Source of the DNA: a bacterium
Lineage (GTDB): Bacteria > Pseudomonadota > Alphaproteobacteria > Rhizobiales > JAKIUO01
Reading direction: 5' to 3'
Assembly: GCA_024228495.1 (NCBI GenBank)
Contig: JAAETJ010000054.1
Span: 1-44,577 of the forward strand
DNA length: 44,577 bases
Positions 25,996-36,258 of the stretch are shown here, in pieces. Every line of letters starts with the position of its first letter. Position 1 is the stretch's first letter. The notes beneath the pieces are model-generated. The model was not told the DNA's origin and searched no databases. It worked only from the letters and a program-made list of their open reading frames with translations. The position numbers were made by a program, and so were the translations under genes.

Positions 25996-26122
25996 AGAGT
26001 AATCATCTGCGTGGCGGGCGCTTAAGGGACTGGTCCATTAACAATCCCGGTTGGGGGATAAATGAAAAACGAAACCGTAGCCCCTTCTTCAACAAACTAT
26101 GTTGCAAGGGACTGCTGAAAAA

Positions 26123-28279
26123 CTATCCGGCTTTCACCTCGCTGATAAAGCGATCAACTTCGCCTTTCAGCAATTCTGCCTGCTGGGAAAGTTCACCTGC
26201 AGCCGACATCACCTGACCTGACGCGGCACCCGCTTCTTGCGAAGCTTGAGAGACTGATGTGATATTATCATTGACCTGCTGGGTACCAATGGCGGCCTGA
26301 TTGACGCTGGCGGCAATTTCCTGCGTCGCGGCGCCCTGCTCTTCCATCGCAGCAGCAATCGCCGTAGAGATTTCATTAACCTTGGCAATCGCGCTCGCCA
26401 CTTGATCCATGGAGCCAGACGCCAATTTGGTGGCGTTTTGAATATCACTGATCTGATCGGAAATTTCACTTGTTGCCTTGGCGGTCTGCGAGGCCAATTG
26501 CTTGACTTCACTTGCAACCACCGCAAAGCCTTTACCAGCTTCTCCGGCCCGCGCTGATTCAATCGTTGCGTTGAGGGCCAGCAAATTGGTCTGCTCGGCA
26601 ATGCCGGAAATCAATTCAACCACTTCACCGATTTTATTGGCGGTGTCTGCCAACGCGTTCATTTGTTCACTGGTGTTGCCAACTTGGGTGACAGCCTGGC
26701 GCGAAGCATTTGAAGCTTGCGATACCTGCTGGCTGATTTCACTAATGGTGCTGTTCATTTCTTCGGTAGCACTTGCCACTGATTGCACGTTGCCTGAAGT
26801 CTGCTGGGAGGCAACTGATGCCTCTGATGCCTGATCACTGGCCTGTTTCGATATTCCGGCCATAGACTGGGCGGTTGATTGAAGCTCGACAGAAGCGGTA
26901 GACACGGTTTCAACAATGCCGCCAACACTCGCGTCAAAATCATCCGCCATTTTCTGCATCATTGAACGTTTTTCCTGTTCGGTGCGAAGTGCCTGCTCTT
27001 CTTGTTGGGCCACAAGCTGATCATTTTTAATTGCGTTGTTTTTGAACACCTCGACAGCAAAAGCCATTTCACCAATTTCGTCTTTTCGCTCCATCCCCGG
27101 AATATCGACACTATTGTCACCTTTTGCCAACTGATCCATAACGGCAGTCATTCGAGTGACTGGGTTTGAAAAACTGCGTCCAGCAAAAAAACCGATAAGT
27201 ATGATAAGTAAAATACCAACTCCAGAGCCTACAAGCAAGTAGTTGCGCATGGAAATGATCGACGAAAGTGCTTCAACATAATCCTGCTCGGCAACAACGG
27301 CCCATGTTGTATTTAGGAACCTGATTGGTTTATAAGCTGCCATTACCGGCGTCCCCCGGTAATCATCACCAATTAACAGACCGCTACCTCCATCAAGGGC
27401 CTTGCGCACCTGCTGCGTGTCTATCCTGGTATTAAGGATCGTTGACTCCTTGGAGAAACGAGAATCGCTTCGCATCAGAAAATCTTTGCCAACCACATAG
27501 CTCTCTCCTGAACTGCCAAGGCCAGCCTTTTGCTGCATCAGCCCGTTAAGCTTGCCAATCGGCATCTGGAACACAAGCACACCCTGTAATTTACCCTTGT
27601 TATCAAGCAAGGAGGTAGAGATGAAACTAGCTGGAGCGCCATAGCTCGGTGCATAGGCTTTAAAATCGAAAAAGGCTTTACTGCCTGCTTTTGGATTGTC
27701 ACGCGACGCCCGAAAGGCTTTGCCAAGATCAGAGCTTGCCCATTCCCCTGAAATAAGATTAGTCGCGTAGTCAAGTTCCTTAAAAACAGTGTAAACTAGA
27801 TTTCCCTTTGTATCGAACAGGAAAATATCATAATAGCCTCGTTCTTGCAAAAAGGCGCGTAAATAGGGATGATATTGCGCGTGCGCGGTGCTGTAAGCAG
27901 AACCGTCACTTGCGGCATCAAGTTTTTCCTTCTCACCTGTTGGATGCGGATTGTTCTTGATGTAAAGGCGCTGAAGTTTTTCTTTCTGATTGCCTTGAAG
28001 GTCCTGCCAACCATTGGTAAATGCCACCAATGCCTGCTTTACAACGGGGTTGCTAGCCTGAACAATCAAGTCACCCTCGATGCTCTTCAACCAATCAGAT
28101 AGCGCAACCTCTCTGTCCTCTAATACAGCTGTTAGCTTGGCCTCAACTGCATGTTCGATAGCCTCAGTGCTGGCAAAATACGAAAAAGTACCCGTCGCGC
28201 CTATGGCGACAACTCCGACTGCAACGATCATTGCTGGAATTTTAAAAGACATTGACCATGTGAATGGATTGAAGTTCAT
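26123..28279 (-). CDS. Methyl-accepting chemotaxis protein with dCache-like sensor
   Basis: A 718-residue transmembrane chemoreceptor. TM1 is at about 13-34, then a large periplasmic dCache-like sensor to about 340 with the stretch [23 protein letters not shown]2 ([21 protein letters not shown]) is followed by a HAMP domain (about 375-425) and a long coiled-coil signalling region. The hairpin tip [19 protein letters not shown] is intact. It ends [14 protein letters not shown] with no NWETF-type CheR-binding tail. The ligand is unknown. It is divergent from flhA across a 243-bp gap, consistent with a motility context. No che genes are in the window. Confidence 0.93.
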   Translation of the reverse strand: MNFNPFTWSMSFKIPAMIVAVGVVAIGATGTFSYFASTEAIEHAVEAKLTAVLEDREVALSDWLKSIEGDLIVQASNPVVKQALVAFTNGWQDLQGNQKEKLQRLYIKNNPHPTGEKEKLDAASDGSAYSTAHAQYHPYLRAFLQERGYYDIFLFDTKGNLVYTVFKELDYATNLISGEWASSDLGKAFRASRDNPKAGSKAFFDFKAYAPSYGAPASFISTSLLDNKGKLQGVLVFQMPIGKLNGLMQQKAGLGSSGESYVVGKDFLMRSDSRFSKESTILNTRIDTQQVRKALDGGSGLLIGDDYRGTPVMAAYKPIRFLNTTWAVVAEQDYVEALSSIISMRNYLLVGSGVGILLIILIGFFAGRSFSNPVTRMTAVMDQLAKGDNSVDIPGMERKDEIGEMAFAVEVFKNNAIKNDQLVAQQEEQALRTEQEKRSMMQKMADDFDASVGGIVETVSTASVELQSTAQSMAGISKQASDQASEASVASQQTSGNVQSVASATEEMNSTISEISQQVSQASNASRQAVTQVGNTSEQMNALADTANKIGEVVELISGIAEQTNLLALNATIESARAGEAGKGFAVVASEVKQLASQTAKATSEISDQISDIQNATKLASGSMDQVASAIAKVNEISTAIAAAMEEQGAATQEIAASVNQAAIGTQQVNDNITSVSQASQEAGAASGQVMSAAGELSQQAELLKGEVDRFISEVKAG

Positions 28280-28522
28280 CGGGAGCTTCCTTATTTACCT
28301 TGATTTAGCTTTAACTTTTACTACTAAGCCTCATATGTTGCTTTATGGTTAACAAAACAATCACGGGTCTATTGGTGCTACAAACACGTAATAGTGCTGT
28401 GAGCCAACTCTCTTGTGTTTACTTGCGCTACGTCCCCATCATCGGCACTTCTCTCTCCCCGTACCAACAGGGATTCACATCTGACCGCGAATCATCTAGA
28501 GATATGAGTAAGGGACCTTGAA

Positions 28523-30718
28523 ATGAGCGATACATCAGCGGCGGGGCCGCCAGAAATTGCCCCGGAAAATGCCAACACCCCTGGCCAAGCCGGTGGGAGT
28601 GCTGACCTTTTCGCGGGTCTCGGCCGGATCATTGAGACCTTGCGCAAGGGAGACCTTGGGCTGGCGATTGGTGTTATCGTCATCCTTATCGTGCTCATCC
28701 TGCCGATGCCGGCTTTTCTCCTTGATATGCTATTGGCCGTATCTGTGACCTTTTCTGTGCTCGTTTTGATGACAGCCCTGTTCATTCAAAAACCTCTCGA
28801 ATTTTCGTCATTTCCCACCATATTGCTGATTGCCACCATGCTGCGACTGGCGCTCAATCTTGCCTCAACGAGGCTTATTTTGGCTCATGGCCATGAAGGT
28901 CCATCTGCTGCTGGCAATGTCATTGAGGCCTTTGGGCACTTTGTCATGCAGGGCAATTTCGTCATCGGCATTATCGTCTTTTCCATATTGGTGATCGTCA
29001 ATTTCATCGTGATCACCAAGGGGTCTGGCCGTATCGCCGAGGTCGCGGCTCGCTTTACGCTTGACGCTATGCCCGGCAAACAGATGGCCATTGATGCCGA
29101 TCTTGGCGCTGGCCTCATTGATGAAGAAATCGCCCGTGAGCGGCGCGCCGAACTTGAAGGCGAGTCTGGTTTTTTTGGGGCCATGGATGGCGCCAGTAAA
29201 TTTGTGCGCGGCGATGCCATTGCCGGTTTACTGATCACCTTTATCAATGTCATTGGCGGTATCGTCATCGGTACTGCGCAAATGGACCTCACCATGGGCG
29301 AAGCGGCACAAGCCTACACCTTGCTGACAATTGGTGACGGGCTGGTCTCACAAATTCCAGCACTTATCGTCTCGCTTGCCGCCGGCCTGCTAGTCTCCAA
29401 AGCGGGCGTCAAGGGATCAGCTGAAAAAGCCATTGGAACACAGCTCACCGGTTATCCCAAAGCACTTGGCATGTCCTCATTCCTGATGATCACCATGGCT
29501 GTACTGCCCGGCATTCCCCTTGTGCCGTTCATGACCCTTGGCCTGATCACCGGCGGCCTTGCCTTTATCGCCAGTAAAAATCTTGAAAAACAAAAGATCG
29601 AAGAACAGGCCGTTGCTGTTGCCGAAAAAATCGAAGAAGCGGAACCAGCGGAAGAAACCATTGTCGAGACCCTGCGCATGGATGATCTGCGTCTGGAAAT
29701 CGGCTATGGATTATTGCCACTGATCAATGATCCACACGGGGACAGCGATCGTCTCACGGAACAGATCAAGGCCCTGCGCCGCCAGATGGCTACCGAAATG
29801 GGATTTGTCATGCCCTCTGTGCGCATACTCGATAATATGCAGATGCAGGCCAATGATTATGTCATCAAGATCAAGGAGATCAGCGCAGGCGGAGGCCAGA
29901 TTATGCCTGATCAATATATGGTCATGGACCCGTCCGGGGCGCAGATAGATCTGCCCGGCATCCACGGCGTTGAGCCAACCTTTGGCCTGCCTGCTACCTG
30001 GATTGACGCCACCTTGCGAGAACAGGCACAGTTCAAGGGCTATACGGTCGTCGATCCCGTCACGGTACTTTCGACCCATATGACAGAAATCATGCGCAAT
30101 AATGTCTCTGACCTTTTATCCTATGCGGAAGTTCGTAAATTGCTTGACGAATTGCCCGAACATGAAAGCCGCCTGCTGGAAGAGATCGTCCCGGCCCAGG
30201 TCAGCTTCACCACTATTCAGCGCGTGCTGCAAACGCTGCTCACCGAGCGCGTCTCGATCCGCGATCTGGGAACCATTCTGGAGGGGATCGCCGAGGCCAC
30301 TGGTTACACCACCAATGTGCAATTGATCACCGAACATGTGCGCTCGCGCCTCGCTCGCCAGATTTGCGCCTCCCATACCAATCATGAAGACTTTTTGCCG
30401 CTCATCACCATGGCACCGAAATGGGAACACGCCTTTATCGAGGCGATCATTGGCGACGGCGATAATCGCGAATTGGCGATGGCGCCTTCAAAATTACAGG
30501 AGTTTATCCGCTGTGTACAAACGGCCATAGAACAGGCCAGCAACGCAGGTGAATCTGCCGTCCTCATTACCAGCCCCGGTGTGCGGCCCTTCGTACGCTC
30601 CATCGTAGAGCGCTTCCGTAACCAGACCCCTGTCCTGAGCCAGAATGAAATACACAAATCAGCCAAGCTGAAAACTGTCGCTCAGGTTATGATGCTTGAG
30701 GAAAATATGACGGTGTAG
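28523..30718 (+). CDS. flhA: Flagellar export protein FlhA
   Basis: A 731-residue inner-membrane component of the flagellar type III export gate. Eight hydrophobic helices occupy about 45-330, with the FHIPEP-family stretch TKGSGRIAEVAARFTLDAMPGKQMAID and the cytoplasmic loop DEEIARERRAELEGESGFFGAMDGA. The C-terminal cytoplasmic domain (about 365-731) binds export substrates and chaperones. AAGGGA precedes the ATG. Other flagellar export genes (fliR, flhB) are not adjacent; downstream is an NTF2-like gene in the same direction. Confidence 0.96.
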   Translation: MSDTSAAGPPEIAPENANTPGQAGGSADLFAGLGRIIETLRKGDLGLAIGVIVILIVLILPMPAFLLDMLLAVSVTFSVLVLMTALFIQKPLEFSSFPTILLIATMLRLALNLASTRLILAHGHEGPSAAGNVIEAFGHFVMQGNFVIGIIVFSILVIVNFIVITKGSGRIAEVAARFTLDAMPGKQMAIDADLGAGLIDEEIARERRAELEGESGFFGAMDGASKFVRGDAIAGLLITFINVIGGIVIGTAQMDLTMGEAAQAYTLLTIGDGLVSQIPALIVSLAAGLLVSKAGVKGSAEKAIGTQLTGYPKALGMSSFLMITMAVLPGIPLVPFMTLGLITGGLAFIASKNLEKQKIEEQAVAVAEKIEEAEPAEETIVETLRMDDLRLEIGYGLLPLINDPHGDSDRLTEQIKALRRQMATEMGFVMPSVRILDNMQMQANDYVIKIKEISAGGGQIMPDQYMVMDPSGAQIDLPGIHGVEPTFGLPATWIDATLREQAQFKGYTVVDPVTVLSTHMTEIMRNNVSDLLSYAEVRKLLDELPEHESRLLEEIVPAQVSFTTIQRVLQTLLTERVSIRDLGTILEGIAEATGYTTNVQLITEHVRSRLARQICASHTNHEDFLPLITMAPKWEHAFIEAIIGDGDNRELAMAPSKLQEFIRCVQTAIEQASNAGESAVLITSPGVRPFVRSIVERFRNQTPVLSQNEIHKSAKLKTVAQVMMLEENMTV

Positions 30719-30776
30719 GAAGGATTGGCGAGCCGTCCTGCTTTGCTTGCTTCAAGAAGCATGATAGTTTCGCCAA

Positions 30777-31268
30777 ATGACCTCATCTCACGCAAAAAAT
30801 TTTATCGATAAGTGGCACCGCATATTCGAGGAAAATGATCCCGGGCTGATGCTGCCCCTGATCCATGACGATATCGAATTTTACTCGCCAGCTGTGTTCC
30901 AACCAAAGCATGGCAAGAAAATCGTCTTTGAGACCCTTGAACGGGTGTTTGGTATCTTCAAGGATTACCGCGTCACCGATACATGGGTAAAAGAGAACGA
31001 GGTTCTGTTCGAGTTCGAAACCACGGTTGGCAAATTTACCTTGCAGGGCGTAGATCGGTTTGTACTGGATGAGCATGGCAAGATCGTAGAGATGAAAGTC
31101 TGGATCAGACCTCTTACCGGCCTCAAGGAGCTCGCTCGCACAGTCGCCAATGCTGAGATTGAAGAATATCTCGCCCCTAAAAGCAGACAACAAAAAATGA
31201 TCACCCGCGCGCAAATCCGTACAAGCAAGCTGATCAGTTCGATCAAGGAAGGACTTCGATATCGCTAG
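30777..31268 (+). CDS. NTF2-like / SnoaL-like protein
   Basis: 163 residues. The N-terminal 120 read as an NTF2-like fold: a starting helix (FIDKWHRIFEENDPGLMLPLIHDDIEFYSPAVF), then beta-strands with TWVKENEVLFEFETTVG and GVDRFVLDEHGKIVEMKVWIRP. The C-terminal tail is basic and helical. Such domains serve as enzymes or binding pockets; no role can be assigned. The start is weak, with no obvious ribosome site. It lies 58 bp after flhA, perhaps co-transcribed. Confidence 0.8.
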   Translation: MTSSHAKNFIDKWHRIFEENDPGLMLPLIHDDIEFYSPAVFQPKHGKKIVFETLERVFGIFKDYRVTDTWVKENEVLFEFETTVGKFTLQGVDRFVLDEHGKIVEMKVWIRPLTGLKELARTVANAEIEEYLAPKSRQQKMITRAQIRTSKLISSIKEGLRYR

Positions 31269-31310
31269 GCTGAAACGGGTGAAACGCCATGCCCCACCCG
31301 GTCCCCTAAG

Positions 31311-31460
31311 CGGTCATCCCTTTGGTTTGCACGATCAATGATCGAATTTCAGCAATGCAGAGATAGCGGCCGTTTGCCAGCGCAGCCGTGAATTGAGCCA
31401 CTGAAATTTACCCGTTTCCGGTATTCTCTCGACAGCTGACAAAGAGCGATTGGCAGTGAA
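31311..31460 (+). repeat. Dispersed repeat, copy 1 (direct repeat with 43222-43372)
   Basis: About 150 bp closely matches 43222-43372 in the same orientation. Differences are few and mostly transitions, and long blocks are identical. It contains inner inverted 8-mers AATTTCAG/CTGAAATT that could fold. In this copy one minus-strand frame is open across it (ending ...LNSRLRWQTAAISALLKFDH); in the other copy that frame has a stop, so it is probably not a conserved gene. Confidence 0.85.
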
Positions 31461-31508
31461 GTGCCAGGAGCTTCCTATTAAAGCCGAATTTATCAGACGA
31501 CATGTGCT

Positions 31509-31528
31509 TTTCAGGGTACCCCCTGAAA
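31509..31528. repeat. 8-bp stem hairpin
   Basis: TTTCAGGG (31509-31516) and CCCTGAAA (31521-31528) form a perfect stem with the loop TACC. No T-run follows, so a terminator is unlikely. It lies 48 bp after the dispersed repeat. Confidence 0.5.
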
Positions 31529-31715
31529 TGGACAGTTTGACATTTTTCTTATCGTATATTTTTGAATCAATATGGCCGCGAACCCTAGGATGTTTACAAT
31601 TACTTGCAAATGACAGGTATTTATGACCGACCATCAAAAAAAACGCCGCTAGAGCTTAACTTACTTTAACTTCTTTTGTGTAAATTTTGGGGTGATGTTT
31701 GGGGAAGGGAGAGAG

Positions 31716-32729
31716 ATGGAACGAAATCATTCTTTGGACCATGCTAAGTTTTTACTTATGGTTCTCGTTGTCTTCGGCCATGTGATAGAGCCACTGATCG
31801 GGTCAAGCCCTATTTTCAAGGCGGTTTATGTCGCCATCTACAGCTTTCATATGCCAGCCTTTGTATTGATCTCGGGCCTGCTTTCCAGGCCTCGACCGGC
31901 AGACGCGGTGCTTTTCAGGCTGTGTCGCTCGATCCTCGTTCCGCTTTTTATTTTTACGATTTTTTATGAGCTGCTTCATCTCGCCCTGCACGACGAGGTC
32001 AGCGCCTATACGGCCAATCTTAAACCCTACTGGATTTTGTGGTTTCTGCTGGCCCTTTTTGTCTGGAGGCTGGCGCTTCCTTATTTTTTAAAGCTCAAAT
32101 ATCCGCTCGTGATTTCCATCGCCATCGGCGTGGGTGTGGGATATATTGATGCGATTGGCTATGTGATGAGCGCTTCGAGGATCCTTTATTTTCTGCCGTT
32201 CTTCATCGCAGGACATCAAATTGCGCCCGCTGTTCTCAGCTATATCGAAGACGCCAAGATACCGAAAATCGTCATTATGTGCTTTTTCGGCGCCGTTTTA
32301 CTGGCTTTCGTATCTCTGTTCGGGGGGGACTATCAAGCGCTCTACGGCAGCTTTTCCTACGCCCGCCTGGGTAGTAGCGACTGGGCGGATGGGATTTTTC
32401 GTGCCCTTATCTATATGATCTCCTTTGCGCTATCTATTGCGCTGATAAGCCTCATGCCCAGTAAGCGATTTTTATTCGCGGATAGGGGCGGTCGGTCGCT
32501 GTCCGTCTATCTTCTGCATGGGATTGTCGTCATGGTTATAACCGCCAACGGCGTTTTGGCTTTCATTGGTCATTGGCCTGTAGTACTCGGTCTGATTTTT
32601 CTTTTTACGCTTTCACTGGTTATGTCATTGGTGTTGTCGAGCCTGCTCGTTGTCGAAGCGATTGAGCGCATCGTGAACTTCCCTTTTGGCGGTTTAAAGC
32701 CCAATACTTCTCATTTCAAGGGAGGCTAA
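31716..32729 (+). CDS. Acyltransferase-3 family membrane protein
   Basis: A 337-residue integral membrane protein with about ten helices. The start MERNHSLDHAKFLLMVLVVFGHVIEP has the conserved early Asp and the His in VFGHV, typical of acyltransferase-3 / OafA / fucose-4-O-acetylase-like proteins, and YSFHMPAFVLISGLL is the expected next motif. These O-acylate surface glycans or glucans. The substrate is unknown. A strong GGGAAGGGA supports ATG 31716 rather than the upstream ATG at 31692. It is an orphan with no glycan genes nearby, flanked by a dispersed repeat and a gene-poor region, suggesting acquisition. Confidence 0.85.
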   Translation: MERNHSLDHAKFLLMVLVVFGHVIEPLIGSSPIFKAVYVAIYSFHMPAFVLISGLLSRPRPADAVLFRLCRSILVPLFIFTIFYELLHLALHDEVSAYTANLKPYWILWFLLALFVWRLALPYFLKLKYPLVISIAIGVGVGYIDAIGYVMSASRILYFLPFFIAGHQIAPAVLSYIEDAKIPKIVIMCFFGAVLLAFVSLFGGDYQALYGSFSYARLGSSDWADGIFRALIYMISFALSIALISLMPSKRFLFADRGGRSLSVYLLHGIVVMVITANGVLAFIGHWPVVLGLIFLFTLSLVMSLVLSSLLVVEAIERIVNFPFGGLKPNTSHFKGG

Positions 32730-33326
32730 TTTCTGATAGCGGTCAAAGACAGAGTAACACGACCGTAAATGAGTGAGCCCCCTGCTCGGTAGAGCAGGCA
32801 ACCCACGGGATTGTGATGTGACTTGCTGTGCCCATTAGGACACCGGTACCACGGGTTTTCCCGTGAGGATTCATCCGTTTTCGAAGATAATCCCCATCAG
32901 TAAAAACTAAAATGCAACTAACCATGTTTTTTAGCCACAAGGTGAAAAAGGGTCATCCTCTGCCATTCTTGGTGCTCAGGATTTTTCCGGAATACCCTCA
33001 GCACCGGACACCAGCTTTGCACGACAAAGAGCGTTGAGGCAAGATCGCCGATAGTCCGCTTTTGTATAGGTGCCGAAGAAAGCCAATACTCAGAACAACA
33101 TTCCATCAATGGCAGAGTTGGATCAAAAACTGCCCCCGAAAACATCAAACCCGTGCGCACCAATGCGCTAGGCGTAGCGCAAATTGCCCTGCCGCACAAA
33201 GGCCCGTATCTGCTCAATGCAGTTGCCACGCTCAACAAGGTGATCCCCAAAAAAAGACGAACGCTGGCAAAGCCAGTGGGCATCCTTGAGTTTTGCGGTG
33301 AAGTAAACGTCCCACCTCAATACCTT
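32730..33326. other. Gene-poor region with paired hairpins and long frames on both strands
   Basis: A 597-bp gap. CCTGCTC-GGTA-GAGCAGG (32781-32798) and CACGGG-TTTT-CCCGTG (32850-32865) are perfect hairpins. A second CACGGG at 32804-32809 could compete for the same CCCGTG. Between about 32918 and 33326 both strands carry long open frames (minus 32918-33283, 121 codons; plus roughly 33000-33350). Neither has a convincing start or a recognisable family. It may be decayed accessory DNA or a structured RNA. Confidence 0.4.
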
Positions 33327-34883
33327 TTAGCCAACAGCAAACAAACCAAATAATTTGCGCACTGGCCAGGTGATAATGCGCAGAACGGCGAGTAAGGTTA
33401 GCCAGGCTGATATCAACCACTGGAATAAAAACAAGAGGATACCGATGGCTCCCATGAGGGTGAGAATCATTGTGAGATTACGCACCAGTCGGTAGCCAAA
33501 CCACGACCATTTTGAAGAAAACTCAGATCGACCTTTTGATCGCCATATTTTTTCCCAGAGCCAACTCGACGTGGTCCAGGCCAACAGACCGGCAATCAGA
33601 TTAACAATATACAAGAGCTGGAGACCAAACGGAATACCCGGAATGATCCGGTGTTCCAGCTCCGTTTGCCACCCCTTGCTCTTGGCGTTGAGTTCAATAC
33701 TCAACTCATCTTCGTCTTCTTTTGGGGCTGCTTTGCCCACCGGATTCACAAGAGCCCGGGCCAAACTACTCGCGACAGGTTCTTTCTCCATGCGCTTCAG
33801 CAGGCCCTTTGAGGCTTTAGCGCTATCAGGCATACTGCGCCAGACCACATGGCTTTCATCGACCGCGTCCAATTGCATGACCATCAGCTTCTTTTTGCCA
33901 CCAAGAGCTACCAGAAAATCCCCGTAGCGCTCGGTCGCGAAGGCAGCGCTCAGCTTTTTGCCATCCTGACGGCCAAAAAACGATTTTTTCCCCGGCTGAG
34001 CGGTACTCTTGCCCCCCAAAATAATGAGATCAATATTGGCTTCACGGGCTTTAGTTCGTAAATCATCAAGGGGCAGTCGCTTGACAGTACCCCCTCGCGT
34101 TTTTACGAATAAAACACCCCCCTCTACTTTTCCCGTGACGATCAGCTTCTTGCCGCGCAATACCTTGAACGCCCTATCGAGCCTTGTTGGGTCAATCAAG
34201 GTTGGATCAGGAACACGGCCACTGGCCGCAAAATTGATAGGATCTGGAAAATCGGGTGCCTTTTTGGAGAACGAGACGACATGAACATCAGCTGGGTTGA
34301 ACGTATGGTTCATACGAAACAAAGCTTCAGATAAATCGTGTGCATTGTGGCTTGCCGCAATCATCCCTTTGCGGATTTCAACACCCCAGGTGTCAGCCCC
34401 CTTTTGATCCAATATCCGGCTCACCGGCAAACTGGTTTTTGAACCAGTGATCACGTGCAAGCCGTCTATTTTGGCAAGCAGCGACGTCGATTTACTGGAG
34501 CGGAACAGATCATTTTGTGAGACAAAAAAAAGAGCCTTGCCGCCCCCCGTCTTTTTCAATCTTTTTTGAAAACGGATCAGAGTACCTTGAAGATCATCGG
34601 CTGATCTGATGTGCAATTCTTTGCCATCTATGCTTTTGACATTGATCGAGCCATCGGGATTGGTGGCCAGTCCGAACCGGCTGGTGCCAGGCTCCACATC
34701 AAAATGCTTCAAGCCATCGACATCAAGCTTATGGCTGATTGCCCCTCCCCCATCATCGGCCTTGCGTGCCGCCTTGCGGATGATGCTACCTAACCCGGCC
34801 TGCGCCATATCCACGGGCAAGACAGATACGAGAGCAAAGTAAAAGACCAGCAAAACCAGAAAGTGTTTATAGACGTGAAACAT
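33327..34883 (-). CDS. Large orphan secreted/membrane-anchored protein
   Basis: A 518-residue protein I cannot name. A signal peptide (residues 1-29, ending VDMAQAG) precedes a soluble portion of about 380 residues. That portion has mixed alpha/beta elements such as KALFFVSQNDLFRSSKS, VHVVSFSKKAPDFPDP and ANIDLIILGGKST, the latter like beta-strands of a Rossmann-type fold. An acidic linker (APKEDEDELSIELN) leads to three C-terminal membrane helices (about 416-440, 464-488 and 489-508). Most of the chain should face the periplasm. It is on the same strand as sucD and follows it by 40 bp, so it could be a distal gene of the mdh-suc unit. Confidence 0.8.
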   Translation of the reverse strand: MFHVYKHFLVLLVFYFALVSVLPVDMAQAGLGSIIRKAARKADDGGGAISHKLDVDGLKHFDVEPGTSRFGLATNPDGSINVKSIDGKELHIRSADDLQGTLIRFQKRLKKTGGGKALFFVSQNDLFRSSKSTSLLAKIDGLHVITGSKTSLPVSRILDQKGADTWGVEIRKGMIAASHNAHDLSEALFRMNHTFNPADVHVVSFSKKAPDFPDPINFAASGRVPDPTLIDPTRLDRAFKVLRGKKLIVTGKVEGGVLFVKTRGGTVKRLPLDDLRTKAREANIDLIILGGKSTAQPGKKSFFGRQDGKKLSAAFATERYGDFLVALGGKKKLMVMQLDAVDESHVVWRSMPDSAKASKGLLKRMEKEPVASSLARALVNPVGKAAPKEDEDELSIELNAKSKGWQTELEHRIIPGIPFGLQLLYIVNLIAGLLAWTTSSWLWEKIWRSKGRSEFSSKWSWFGYRLVRNLTMILTLMGAIGILLFLFQWLISAWLTLLAVLRIITWPVRKLFGLFAVG

Positions 34884-34923
34884 ACGTCAAACTCCTCCCA
34901 CCAAAGACGCTACCTTGGCAGGC

Positions 34924-35796
34924 TCAGCCAAGCAGCTCAACAAGCGTTGTGCCTAGACTTGCCGGACTGTCGGCAATAGCCGCGCCCGCTGATTTGAGTG
35001 CTTCGATTTTTGCCTCAGCCGTGCCTTTGCCGCCAGAAACAATCGCGCCGGCATGGCCCATGGTTTTGCCTTTGGGAGCGGTGAGCCCGGCAATGAAACC
35101 AACGACAGGTTTTTTTATGGCATGGTTTTTTAAAAATTCGGCCGCTTCTTCTTCTGCCGTACCGCCAATTTCACCAATCATGACGATGCTTTGCGTTTCC
35201 TCATCATTGAGGAACAGATCGAGGCAATCGATAAAATTGGTGCCGTTGACGGGATCACCGCCAATTCCGATACAAGTCGACTGCCCAAGCCCCACATCAG
35301 AGGTCTGCTTAACCGCTTCATAAGTGAGCGTGCCCGAACGAGAAACAATGCCGACCGTGCCACGTTGATGAATATGTCCCGGCATAATCCCGATCTTGCA
35401 TTCGTCGGGGGTAATAACACCAGGGCAATTAGGACCGACAATACGCGATTTCGAACCACTCAGGGCGCGTTTCACCTTGACCATATCGAGCACTGGAATA
35501 CCCTCGGTGATCGCCACGATCAGCGGTAGCTCTGCATCGATGGCCTCTAAAATAGCATCGGCTGCAAAGGGCGGCGGTACATAGATTGATGTAGCGGTGG
35601 CACCAGTTTCGCGTACCGCTTCCTTGACCGTATTGAAAACCGGCAAATCGAGATGCTTGGTGCCGCCCTTGCCAGGCGTGATACCGCCAACTATTTTGGT
35701 GCCATAGGCAATCGCCTGCTCGGTATGAAACGTCCCGTGGGCACCGGTAATTCCCTGACACAAAACACGTGTATTCTTATCAACGAGTACAGACAT
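34924..35796 (-). CDS. sucD: Succinyl-CoA synthetase alpha subunit
   Basis: 290 residues, binding CoA and carrying the phospho-His. TKVICQGIT-type CoA-binding start ([19 protein letters not shown]), [19 protein letters not shown] and the catalytic His248 in [14 protein letters not shown] are all present. With SucC it converts succinyl-CoA to succinate with NTP formation in the TCA cycle. AGGAG precedes the ATG at 35796, excluding the upstream in-frame Met at 35823. It is separated from sucC by about 690 bp, which is unusual. Confidence 0.97.
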   Translation of the reverse strand: MSVLVDKNTRVLCQGITGAHGTFHTEQAIAYGTKIVGGITPGKGGTKHLDLPVFNTVKEAVRETGATATSIYVPPPFAADAILEAIDAELPLIVAITEGIPVLDMVKVKRALSGSKSRIVGPNCPGVITPDECKIGIMPGHIHQRGTVGIVSRSGTLTYEAVKQTSDVGLGQSTCIGIGGDPVNGTNFIDCLDLFLNDEETQSIVMIGEIGGTAEEEAAEFLKNHAIKKPVVGFIAGLTAPKGKTMGHAGAIVSGGKGTAEAKIEALKSAGAAIADSPASLGTTLVELLG

Positions 35797-35989
35797 AAAG
35801 TGGTCTCCTGTTTGCTTTCTCAAGCACCCTACACAGTCAGCTTTAGAACGTCCAGAACTGGATTAGTTTGTTTGAACCATTTCTCCCGTCGTCACGACTA
35901 ATAAACAAGAGGACTTGTCTTGGAGCGCTGTTAAAGAGCTCAGGCAATTCCCCTGACCTTGCAAAGACCAACAACGAAAGGCGAATATT

Positions 35990-36181
35990 TTGGCCCTATT
36001 TCAGTTCTCAACCCAGATCATCTACACAGCTATTTTGTTCGCATTCGCTGGCATGGTACTCACAATCTATTTCGCCCTGTTCTATCTCGCGATGATCTCT
36101 CTGGATGGCTGCGTGGTGTGTCAATGGATACGCAGCAAAACCTCGCAAAAGTCTCACAGACACTCATTGTCGCGCACATAA
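35990..36181 (+). CDS. Possible 63-residue membrane protein in the sucC-sucD spacer
   Basis: A TTG-initiated frame on the strand opposite sucCD. AAAGG lies 9 nt before the TTG. The N-terminal half is one long hydrophobic stretch (QIIYTAILFAFAGMVLTIYF and onward, about 9-37), and the tail is short and basic (RSKTSQKSHRHSLSRT). This is a plausible single- or double-pass membrane peptide with a positive-inside tail. There is no family match. Confidence 0.42.
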   Translation: MALFQFSTQIIYTAILFAFAGMVLTIYFALFYLAMISLDGCVVCQWIRSKTSQKSHRHSLSRT

Positions 36182-36258
36182 CGCACCCTGACCCAGTCAG
36201 TACTGACATAATCACCGTTAAAAAGAGTAACCAAACACCAGCGGCTGCTCCATTTTCT

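Larger units (their letters stand above)
31269..31715. other. Intergenic region with first copy of the 150-bp repeat
   Basis: A 447-bp gap between the NTF2-like gene and the acyltransferase. It contains the repeat at 31311-31460, a hairpin at 31509-31528, and a 56-codon open frame from GTG 31456 to 31626 (starting MKCQELPIKAEFIRRH) that I cannot assign. A TTGACA-like hexamer at about 31537 has no well-spaced -10. Confidence 0.45.

Noticed and set aside
32781-32798. tRNA D-arm-like GCTCGGTAGAGC
   Set aside because: No acceptor, anticodon or T-arm with GGTTCGA-type loop surrounds it; it is just a hairpin.
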